Origin: Clostridia bacterium
Lineage (GTDB): Bacteria; Bacillota_A; Clostridia; Christensenellales; Aristaeellaceae
Direction: 5' to 3'
DNA length: 5,266 nt
Assembly: GCA_017530275.1 (NCBI GenBank)
Contig: JAFXMP010000366.1
Span: 1 to 5,266, forward strand
Part shown: piece after piece, positions 1 to 5,230 of the stretch
Position numbering within the stretch: the stretch's first letter is position 1
How the letters are laid out: each line of letters opens with the position of its first letter
Translations under genes and position numbers: made by a program
The notes under the pieces: generated by a model
The model's input: the letters and a program-made list of their open reading frames with translations, nothing else
Database searches by the model: none
Told to the model about the DNA's origin: nothing

Positions 1-1700
1 CCAAAGACCACGATAGCGGCCACAGCGTTGCCGCCCATACGGTTGCCGCCATGCACGCCGCCGTTGACTTCGCCAGCGGCGAACAGGCCGGGGATCACGT
101 CGCCGTTGGTATTGATCACCTGGGCGCGGGGCTTGATCTTCACGCCGCCCATGGTGTGAAGGATGCCGGGAGCGATCTGGATGGTATAGTAGGGCGGGGT
201 GGTCAGGGTGTCGTTCATGCCGGTGGTGCGGCCGTATTCCGCATCGTTCTGGGTGGTAACGGCTTCATTCCACTCGTTCATGGTCATGGTGAGGAAGTAG
301 GGATAGATGTTCAGCTTCCGGGCCAGTTCTTCGAGGGTGTCCGCCTGCACGGTCAGGCCGTTCTTGACGTACTTTTCGATAGCTTTCAGGTTATCCCTGA
401 GGTGTTGGTCGAAAATGATATAAGCGTACTGGCCTTCCTGGGCGAGCTCGGCGGCGGAAACCGCGTCGCGGGTCAGCAGCTCGTTGGTAAAGCGGTGGCC
501 GCTTTGGTTCACCAGAATGGCGCCGTCGCCGCGTACGGATTCGGTGATCAGCATGGAGGTGGTCTGTTCCACGGTGGGATGCAGCTGGATCTGCTCGATA
601 TCCACCAGATCCGCGCCAACAGCCTGGGCCATCACGATGCCGTCGCCGGTAGCGCCGGGAGCGTTGGTGGTCACGGTGCCTTTCAGATCAGGCCGGTACT
701 GGGTGTACATATCTTCGTTGGCGCCGAAGCCGCCGGTAGCCAGGATGACCGCTTTGGCCTTGATGGTGTAGTTGGCGTCCTTGCCCTCGGCTTTCACGCC
801 GGCGATTTTGCCGTCTTCCATGATCAGCTCTGTGGCTTTGGTGTTCAGCATCACTTCCACACCCAGCTCCTTGAGCTTTTCGGAGAACTTATCCACCAGA
901 TAATTGCCCACGGCACTGCCGTCAGCGGGGGCATGAATACGGTTGACAGAAGCGCCGCCGGAGAAGGAAATTTTGGGCAGGTCCGCGCCGATGGAATCCA
1001 GCCAGTCGATCGCGCCGGCAGATTCTGCGGCCAGGGTCTGCACCAGTTCAGGATCATTCAGATTATGGCCGCCCTCCATGGTATCCTTCGCGAACAGTTC
1101 CACAGAATCCTCTATATTCTGTTCTTTCTGGTAATGGGTTTCCGCGGCGTTCATACCGCCGGTGGCCTTGGTGGTGTTGCCGCCCACATAAGGCATTTTT
1201 TCCAGGATCACGAATTGCTTGCCCGCCTGGTGGGCCATGATGGCCGCGGCCATGCCCGCGCCGCCCGCGCCTACGATGACGATTTCGGTTTCAAGGGTCT
1301 TTTCTTCCTTGTCCCCGTTCTCCGCCGTGTACTTGCGGTTGGCGTCCATCGCGGCGATGTCCGCGCCGGCGGCTTCCAGCGCCTTGGTAGCGGCGGTGAT
1401 GATGGCGTTGCTGGTGACGGTGGCCCCGCTCAGCACGTCCACGTTGGGGGTCTGGGCCTTGAGAATTTCTTCAGGCATGGTCTGGATGGCTACGCCGCCA
1501 AGAGCCGGGGTTTCAGCGTCGCCAACGATGGTCACATCGGTAATCTCGCTTTCAGATACGGTGATGGTTACCGTTACGTCCCCGCCGAAGCCCTTTGCGG
1601 TGTCTTCATAAACCCCGGCGACGAACATGGTTTCCGCCAGCGCACCGACTGAGAACAGCGCCAGCGCCAGCGCTAAGACCAGACTGAGAATCCTTTTCAT
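1..1700 (-). CDS. Secreted FMN-binding fumarate reductase-type flavoprotein (C-terminus cut by window edge)
   Basis: The 566 complete codons visible read as an exported FAD-dependent reductase of the flavocytochrome c/fumarate reductase family. Residues 1-22 form a Sec signal peptide (MKR, a hydrophobic core, then ALA before Glu23) with no lipobox Cys. Residues 24-115 resemble an FMN_bind domain with D88-V-L-S-G-A-T94, the motif in which ApbE attaches FMN to the Thr. The FAD domain follows, with GAGGAG at 144-149 and Glu167 for the ribose. By recalled comparison with Shewanella Fcc3, the active-site residues are all present: H374 (HPT), T386/E387/R390, R411 (TRD, the proton donor), H515 (HTMGG) and R554 (GNRMGG). 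It probably reduces an alkene acid such as fumarate outside the membrane. Urocanate or another acrylate cannot be excluded, since the family includes such enzymes. Roughly 15-25 C-terminal residues are missing. The ATG at 1700 has GGAGGGA seven bases upstream. Confidence 0.92.
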   Translation of the reverse strand, partial: MKRILSLVLALALALFSVGALAETMFVAGVYEDTAKGFGGDVTVTITVSESEITDVTIVGDAETPALGGVAIQTMPEEILKAQTPNVDVLSGATVTSNAIITAATKALEAAGADIAAMDANRKYTAENGDKEEKTLETEIVIVGAGGAGMAAAIMAHQAGKQFVILEKMPYVGGNTTKATGGMNAAETHYQKEQNIEDSVELFAKDTMEGGHNLNDPELVQTLAAESAGAIDWLDSIGADLPKISFSGGASVNRIHAPADGSAVGNYLVDKFSEKLKELGVEVMLNTKATELIMEDGKIAGVKAEGKDANYTIKAKAVILATGGFGANEDMYTQYRPDLKGTVTTNAPGATGDGIVMAQAVGADLVDIEQIQLHPTVEQTTSMLITESVRGDGAILVNQSGHRFTNELLTRDAVSAAELAQEGQYAYIIFDQHLRDNLKAIEKYVKNGLTVQADTLEELARKLNIYPYFLTMTMNEWNEAVTTQNDAEYGRTTGMNDTLTTPPYYTIQIAPGILHTMGGVKIKPRAQVINTNGDVIPGLFAAGEVNGGVHGGNRMGGNAVAAIVVF

Positions 1701-1751
1701 TCGTTCTTCCCTCCATCCATACTAAAGCCGTCAAAAGCTTCTGATGGATTC

Positions 1752-1780
1752 ATTGTACCATAATATAAATAGGTTGGCAA
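1752..1780 (-). promoter_or_regulatory. Sigma-70/A type promoter of the flavoprotein reductase gene
   Basis: On the minus strand TTGCCA (1775-1780) and TACAAT (1752-1757) are separated by exactly 17 bases. The base run TGG just before the -10 makes it an extended -10 element. The predicted start site lies about 45 bases upstream of the ATG at 1700. The interval 1701-1833 holds this promoter and the ribosome binding site; no other element was recognised there. Confidence 0.75.
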
Positions 1781-1833
1781 TGCGTCAGGGAAGAAAAATA
1801 TCCTTTTTGATCTGTTTATTTCCGAATGTTCCA

Positions 1834-2343
1834 TTATGCATTGAACAAATAATGACAAATGTTTCTTTTCTGTCCCTGGTAAGGACCAATTCCTTCATAT
1901 ACCTTTATAAAGCCGCACTTTTCCATTACCCTGCGGGATGCGATGTTTTCAGCCACACAAATGCCGTGAAGCTGTTTGAGGTGATGTTCTTTCATGACCT
2001 TCGGCAGAAAGGCCCGCACGGCTTCGGCTGCATATCCTTTTTTTGTGAATGTTTTGGCGATATGGTAGCCGATTTCCCATCCTTCTTCCACCGGCACGAG
2101 TTGAACATAACCGATGTTCGTGCGATCCTCTTTCAGCAGCACCGGATATACAAACGGCCCTTCATCTCCGCCGTATCGGGAAATGAGGAATGAAACCGTA
2201 TCCATCGCCTCTTCCAAGGTTTCAAATACCTCGTCCGGCACAAAGCGGCGGTTATCCTCGTCCAAAGAATTCTTTTGCACAGCTTCAGCCATATCTGGGG
2301 TAAATTCCGTAATGATCAGCCGTTCCGTTTCCATCGTAAACAT
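1834..2343 (-). CDS. GNAT family N-acetyltransferase (RimJ/RimL-like)
   Basis: This 169-residue protein has the length and layout of the single-domain GNAT enzymes related to RimJ/RimL, which move an acetyl group from acetyl-CoA to an amine. The N-terminus METERLIITEF is the typical first strand of this subgroup. Residues 91-110 (IGYHIAKTFTKKGYAAEAV) match the acetyl-CoA pyrophosphate-binding motif A. Residues 130-145, with N133, S136 and EKCGF, match motif B. The ATG at 2343 has AAGGAG seven bases upstream, better placed than for the in-frame Met4. That Shine-Dalgarno overlaps the stop codon of the upstream methyltransferase gene, so the two are co-transcribed and probably translationally coupled. 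The substrate cannot be told from sequence; a protein N-terminus or a small-molecule amine are both possible. No convincing terminator was seen after it. Confidence 0.9.
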   Translation of the reverse strand: MFTMETERLIITEFTPDMAEAVQKNSLDEDNRRFVPDEVFETLEEAMDTVSFLISRYGGDEGPFVYPVLLKEDRTNIGYVQLVPVEEGWEIGYHIAKTFTKKGYAAEAVRAFLPKVMKEHHLKQLHGICVAENIASRRVMEKCGFIKVYEGIGPYQGQKRNICHYLFNA

Positions 2344-2355
2344 GATTCCGCTCCT

Positions 2356-3102
2356 TTATCGGCAAATAAACATGCCGTATTCCTTGGGCACTGTCAGCAC
2401 TCCGTTTTTCATTTCCCGGCGCAGGGCGTCAACGATCTGGGGGCGGTATGCGGGGTCCAGATTCGTCATACTGCCCATTGAATATAAGTAATCCGCCAAA
2501 TCCTCAGGATCGGTGACCGCAAGCGTGTCCGGATAATCCTGACGGACGACGGTTGGAAAATGCTTTTTCAGTATTTCTTCTCCATTTTGCAGCGTAAACC
2601 GACGGTTCATTGGATCATAGACGCCAAAGCGGTGCAGGATTGCGCTCAAATAGGCCATGATGCCGTTTTCCCCATAAGTGGCGCAGAAAAACCTCCCGCC
2701 GGGCTTCAGTACGCGGCGGACTTCCGCAAGGCCCTGCTGAATGTCCGGCACATGATAGAGCATCATATGGGCGATCACACTGTCAAAAGCGTTATCCCCA
2801 AAGGGTATTCCCTGGATATCCACCCTTTGGAACCGTGCCAACGGCAGTTGTGCTGTGTTCTTACGTGCCGCCTCCAGCATGCCTTCCGATAAATCGGTCA
2901 AATACAGCCTGCAACCCGCGGGCAGCCTTTTGCCAATCCACATGGAAGCGCTGCCGCAGCCCAGTTCCAAAATGCTGTCGCCGGGGCTGAACCTGTATTG
3001 ATCATAAATCCAATTTGAAAACCCTTGTTTATTGACAGAATACCGGTCATGAATAGAAATCCGTTTGTTCAGGTGTTCGGCAGTTTGATATTGGTTATTC
3101 AT
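2356..3102 (-). CDS. Class I SAM-dependent methyltransferase (UbiE/type 11-like)
   Basis: The 248-residue product has a Rossmann methyltransferase core. Motif I is ILELGCG (44-50), with acidic D70 at the end of strand 2 (LTDLSEGML) for the SAM ribose. D95 (RVDIQGIPF) lies near the adenine, FDSVIAHMMLYHV (106-118) is motif IV, and EVRRVLKPGGRFF (127-139) is the usual post-motif helix and strand. The C-terminal part (about 150-248) is variable and gives no substrate clue. The reading frame is open up to an ATG at 3195, but I chose the ATG at 3102. It has AAAGGAA about six bases upstream, whereas the ATG at 3195 lacks a ribosome binding site and falls within a few bases of the predicted transcription start. 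The gene is first in a two-gene unit with the GNAT enzyme. The acceptor is unknown. Confidence 0.9.
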   Translation of the reverse strand: MNNQYQTAEHLNKRISIHDRYSVNKQGFSNWIYDQYRFSPGDSILELGCGSASMWIGKRLPAGCRLYLTDLSEGMLEAARKNTAQLPLARFQRVDIQGIPFGDNAFDSVIAHMMLYHVPDIQQGLAEVRRVLKPGGRFFCATYGENGIMAYLSAILHRFGVYDPMNRRFTLQNGEEILKKHFPTVVRQDYPDTLAVTDPEDLADYLYSMGSMTNLDPAYRPQIVDALRREMKNGVLTVPKEYGMFICR

Positions 3103-3205
3103 GAACGTTCCTTTTCCCCGCGCTTCGCGGTATCCTCTTCTTCCAACTGGCGGTAAGCTGTTTTCAATCCTGTCCTCCCATTCCATATTCTGCATGAATG
3201 ATTCA

Positions 3206-3235
3206 ATTATATTTCAAATAAACCGGGCATGTCAA
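3206..3235 (-). promoter_or_regulatory. Perfect-hexamer promoter for the methyltransferase-acetyltransferase unit
   Basis: On the minus strand TTGACA (3230-3235) and TATAAT (3206-3211) are both exact consensus hexamers with an 18-base spacer. Transcription should start near 3199, giving a 5' leader of about 97 bases before the ATG at 3102. A short GC hairpin (CCGCG/CGCGG, 3118-3130) sits in the leader just before the Shine-Dalgarno. Confidence 0.82.
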
Positions 3236-3319
3236 CAGTTTATCAAGGAATGGCAAGGCTTTCTGCTGCGGCATAGGAAATAATAATTGTATAAAGATTG
3301 TATTTGAATGCACTCCCTA

Positions 3320-3347
3320 TTGACTCCAATATTTTTGATGATATAAT
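3320..3347 (+). promoter_or_regulatory. Promoter for the leader peptide-paaK transcript
   Basis: TTGACT (3320-3325) and TATAAT (3342-3347) are separated by 16 bases, with TGA directly before the -10 (extended -10). The start site is predicted near 3354, about 22 bases before the leader-peptide ATG. It is divergent from the methyltransferase promoter. The 84 bases between the two promoters hold no recognised operator. No promoter-like sequence was seen between the terminator at 3597 and the paaK start, so this is the only visible promoter for paaK. Confidence 0.78.
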
Positions 3348-3376
3348 AGCCATGGATCTACAGGGAAGGAGAGAGA

Positions 3377-3544
3377 ATGATGAAGCACGGTATTTCTTAT
3401 TCCGGCGTCCAGTGTGGTTCTGCTCCTTCTATGTATACTTCTGCACGTATGGAGATTGCGGCGCGTTTTTTCAACGCGTTTTTCTTTTGGTTTTTTAGCT
3501 TTATCTTTACGTGCTTGCCCATCCGTAAGAAACAGCTTTCATGA
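3377..3544 (+). CDS. Phenylalanine-rich leader peptide (putative attenuator peptide)
   Basis: This is a 55-residue open reading frame with a strong Shine-Dalgarno (AAGGAG at 3366-3371), five bases before ATG 3377 and eight before a second ATG at 3380. It begins MMKHG. Residues 31-44 read FFNAFFFWFFSFIF, nine Phe codons in fourteen plus one Trp. The rest is TCLPIRKKQLS and a TGA at 3542-3544, 19 bases before an intrinsic terminator. Known regulatory leader peptides have the same appearance: E. coli PheL is [15 protein letters not shown] and the pheST leader is also Phe-rich. I infer that it senses charged tRNA-Phe during translation and has no function as a protein. The 30 residues before the Phe run are unusually long for such a peptide. 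Alternatives are a small membrane protein, given the hydrophobic run and basic tail, or a chance frame through T-rich RNA signals. Confidence 0.72.
   Translation: MMKHGISYSGVQCGSAPSMYTSARMEIAARFFNAFFFWFFSFIFTCLPIRKKQLS
3461..3483 (+). terminator. Terminator-like hairpin inside the leader peptide gene
   Basis: CGCGTT (3462-3467) pairs with AACGCG (3473-3478) around a five-base loop; a G-T wobble (3461/3479) can extend the stem. Five T residues follow, then CTTTT. The form is that of an intrinsic terminator or pause site. It lies at the start of the Phe-codon run, so a translating ribosome would disrupt it. The stem is short and its activity is uncertain. Confidence 0.4.
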
Positions 3545-3579
3545 ATGCCTGATTGGGTTCATCAAAGCGGTTCTTCCGG
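3497..3579 (+). promoter_or_regulatory. Putative attenuator switch: 1:2 hairpin versus 2:3 antiterminator
   Basis: Hand folding gives two mutually exclusive structures. Segment 1 (3497-3510, overlapping the last Phe codons) can pair with segment 2 (3525-3537) through AGCT/AGCT and TTAC/GTAA plus short AT pairs with bulges. Segment 2 (3523-3539) can instead pair with segment 3 (3564-3579): GCTTT/AAAGC, CAA/TTG read with G3570, GAA/TTC and CCG/CGG. That is about 14 pairs with two mismatches and one bulge. Segment 3 is the 5' arm of the terminator. A ribosome stalled on Phe codons 42 or 44 (3500-3508) would cover segment 1 and leave segment 2 free to pair with 3. A ribosome at the stop codon (3542-3544) would cover segment 2 and let the terminator form. 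No energies were computed. Confidence 0.55.
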
Positions 3580-3597
3580 ATGGAAGGCCGCTTTTTT
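3564..3597 (+). terminator. Intrinsic terminator between leader peptide and paaK
   Basis: AAAGCGG (3564-3570) pairs with CCGCTTT (3588-3594). An inner stem CTTCC/GGAAG (3573-3577/3582-3586) closes a GGAT loop, and a run of six T ends at 3597. It lies after the leader-peptide stop and 47 bases before the paaK ATG. With no other promoter in between, paaK expression seems to require read-through, which is why an attenuator role is proposed. Confidence 0.85.
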
Positions 3598-3644
3598 GAT
3601 ATTATTTATCTTATTTTGTTTTTTGAAAGGAAGGTAGAGAACCT

Positions 3645-4964
3645 ATGAGCGAAAAGAAACACCAGATTTACAATCCGGAACGGGAATGCATGAGCCGGGA
3701 CGAGCTTCACGCCTGGCAGAGCGCAAAATTGGTGGAAACCGTCAAGCGGGAGTATGAAAACGTGCCTATGTACCGCGCAAGGATGGACGCGAAAGGCATT
3801 AAGCCCGAAGATATCCGCACTGTGGATGACCTCAAATACCTTCCTTTCATGGAAAAAACTGATCTTAGAGATTACTATCCTTTTGATCTGCTTGCCTGCC
3901 CCAAATCCGAAATCGTGCGCATCCACGGTTCCTCCGGCACCACTGGCAAGCCCATCGTGTCCGGCTACACCCGGAACGACGTGGACGTATGGAGCGAAAT
4001 GATGGCCCGCACCCTGACCGCCGCGGGCTGCACCAAGGAGGACGTGGTGCAGGTGGCCTACGGCTTCGGCCTGTTCACCGGCGGCTTCGGCGCCTACCAG
4101 GGTGCGGATAAGATCGGGGCCATGGTGGTGCCCATGTCCAGCGGCAACACCCAGCGCCAGATCATGATGATGCAGGATTTGGGCGCGACTATGCTGTGCT
4201 GCACCCCCTCCTATGCCACCTACTTGGGCGAAACCATCCGGGAAATGGGCCTTGTGCCGGGCAAAGACCTGAAACTGAAAGCGGGCTGCTTTGGCGCGGA
4301 GCCCTGGTCGGAGGCCATGCGCGTGCGCATTGAAGAACTGCTGGGCATCGATGCCTGCGATATTTACGGCCTCACCGAAATGGGCGGGCCCGGCGTGGCC
4401 TTTAACTGCCTGGAAAAGGACGGAATGCACATCAACGAGGATCACGTGATCGCCGAGATCATCGACCCCGCCACCGGGGAACAGCTTCCCTACGGGTCCA
4501 AAGGCGAATTGGTGTTCACCACCATCACCAAAACGGGCATGCCCATGATGCGCTACCGCACCCACGACATTTGCAGCATCACCGACGCGCCCTGCGCCTG
4601 CGGCCGCACCACCGCCCGCATGAGCCGCATCACCGGCCGCACCGACGATATGCTGATTATCCGCGGCGTGAACGTATTCCCCAGCCAGATCGAAACCGTG
4701 CTGGTCAAGACCCAGGGCGTTGCGCCCCATTATATGCTGGTGGTAGACCGGGTGAACAATTCCGATACCTTAGAAGTACAGGTGGAAATGACCGAAGAAA
4801 TGTTCTCCGATACCGTAGGCCAAATCGAAAAGGTGCGCAAGTACATCACCGACCAGATCAAATCCGTTGTGGGCATTGCCGCCAAGGTCACATTGAACGC
4901 CCCCAAGTCCATGCCTCGAAGCGAAGGCAAAGCCAAGCGGGTCATTGACAACCGGAAGCTGTAA
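3645..4964 (+). CDS. paaK: Phenylacetate-CoA ligase (AMP-forming)
   Basis: The 439-residue product is a complete member of the PaaK branch of adenylate-forming enzymes, which activate phenylacetate or related arylacetates with ATP and CoA in the cytoplasm. Visible motifs in order are the phosphate-binding HGSSGTTGKP (94-103), YGLTEMGGPG (241-250), YRTHD (304-308, ribose-binding Asp308) and the hinge GRTDDMLIIRGVNVFPSQIE (331-350). The C-terminal RSEGKAKR (425-432) has K429 as the likely catalytic Lys. C255, H262, C317 and C319 could bind a metal, as suggested for some homologs; this is tentative. The ATG at 3645 follows AAAGGAAGG (3626-3634) by ten bases. In anaerobes this gene often neighbours iorAB. 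It can work with IOR in either direction: Phe catabolism, or arylacetate assimilation into aromatic amino acids. The exact aryl substrate cannot be read from sequence; indoleacetate or hydroxyphenylacetate are possible. Confidence 0.93.
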   Translation: MSEKKHQIYNPERECMSRDELHAWQSAKLVETVKREYENVPMYRARMDAKGIKPEDIRTVDDLKYLPFMEKTDLRDYYPFDLLACPKSEIVRIHGSSGTTGKPIVSGYTRNDVDVWSEMMARTLTAAGCTKEDVVQVAYGFGLFTGGFGAYQGADKIGAMVVPMSSGNTQRQIMMMQDLGATMLCCTPSYATYLGETIREMGLVPGKDLKLKAGCFGAEPWSEAMRVRIEELLGIDACDIYGLTEMGGPGVAFNCLEKDGMHINEDHVIAEIIDPATGEQLPYGSKGELVFTTITKTGMPMMRYRTHDICSITDAPCACGRTTARMSRITGRTDDMLIIRGVNVFPSQIETVLVKTQGVAPHYMLVVDRVNNSDTLEVQVEMTEEMFSDTVGQIEKVRKYITDQIKSVVGIAAKVTLNAPKSMPRSEGKAKRVIDNRKL

Positions 4965-5050
4965 GCAAAAGCATTGATGATAAGGAGGCATGATAAAAAG
5001 GAATAGCAGGTGATACGGAGCACTCCTTGCTGCTGTACAATAGAGACAGC

Positions 5051-5060
5051 AGCAAGACAG
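5051..5060 (+). repeat. Direct repeat copy 1, AGCAAGACAG
   Basis: This ten-base sequence recurs exactly at 5234-5243, and its exact complement lies at 5194-5203. It overlaps the 3' arm of the 5026-5056 hairpin, so the two pairings exclude each other. Confidence 0.8.
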
Positions 5061-5230
5061 GATAGATACTATTCGGCATAGTTGAAGGTCAGAAAGACCG
5101 CTAAGGAGAATGGACGAGTTAGCATCGAATCATGCAGAGGTCGGCGAGGGCTGCCATGCCGGATAGGAGATTGGGCGGATCACCTGAAAGAGGCTGTCTT
5201 GCTGAAAGAGAAAAGCGGAGGAAAGAGCAA

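Noticed and set aside
51..1652. A 533-codon open frame on the plus strand
   Set aside because: It lies antisense to the flavoprotein reductase, whose motifs, signal peptide, promoter and ribosome binding site are all on the minus strand. The Gly/His/Val-rich translation is typical of the antisense of a GC-rich gene.
1790..1833. A terminator after the acetyltransferase gene
   Set aside because: Only an A/T-only stem (AAAAA/TTTTT around 1795-1809) was seen. It is too weak to call without energy calculations.
1744..2892. Several plus-strand frames of 68-149 codons across the methyltransferase and acetyltransferase genes
   Set aside because: They are antisense shadows without ribosome binding sites or recognisable domains.
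3103..3195. A 31-residue N-terminal extension of the methyltransferase
   Set aside because: The ATG at 3195 has no ribosome binding site and falls about four bases after the predicted transcription start. The ATG at 3102 has a good Shine-Dalgarno and gives a typical family N-terminus.
3298..3498. A 66-codon plus-strand frame, also aromatic-rich, overlapping the leader peptide
   Set aside because: Its first ATG is upstream of the -10 box and its later ATG (3352) is at the predicted transcription start with no ribosome binding site. The frame at 3377 has the Shine-Dalgarno.
3354..3640. A T-box riboswitch ahead of paaK
   Set aside because: The conserved T-box sequence (AGGGTGG-ACCGCG type) is absent before the terminator, and the leader instead encodes a Phe-rich peptide.
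3606..4730. A 374-codon open frame on the minus strand
   Set aside because: It is antisense to paaK, with a Gly/Ala/His-rich composition, no domain motifs and no ribosome binding site. The plus-strand ligase motifs are decisive.
5036..5041. A promoter -10 box (TACAAT) in the paaK-downstream leader
   Set aside because: No acceptable -35 hexamer lies 16-18 bases upstream, and the sequence is part of the loop edge of the 5026-5056 hairpin.
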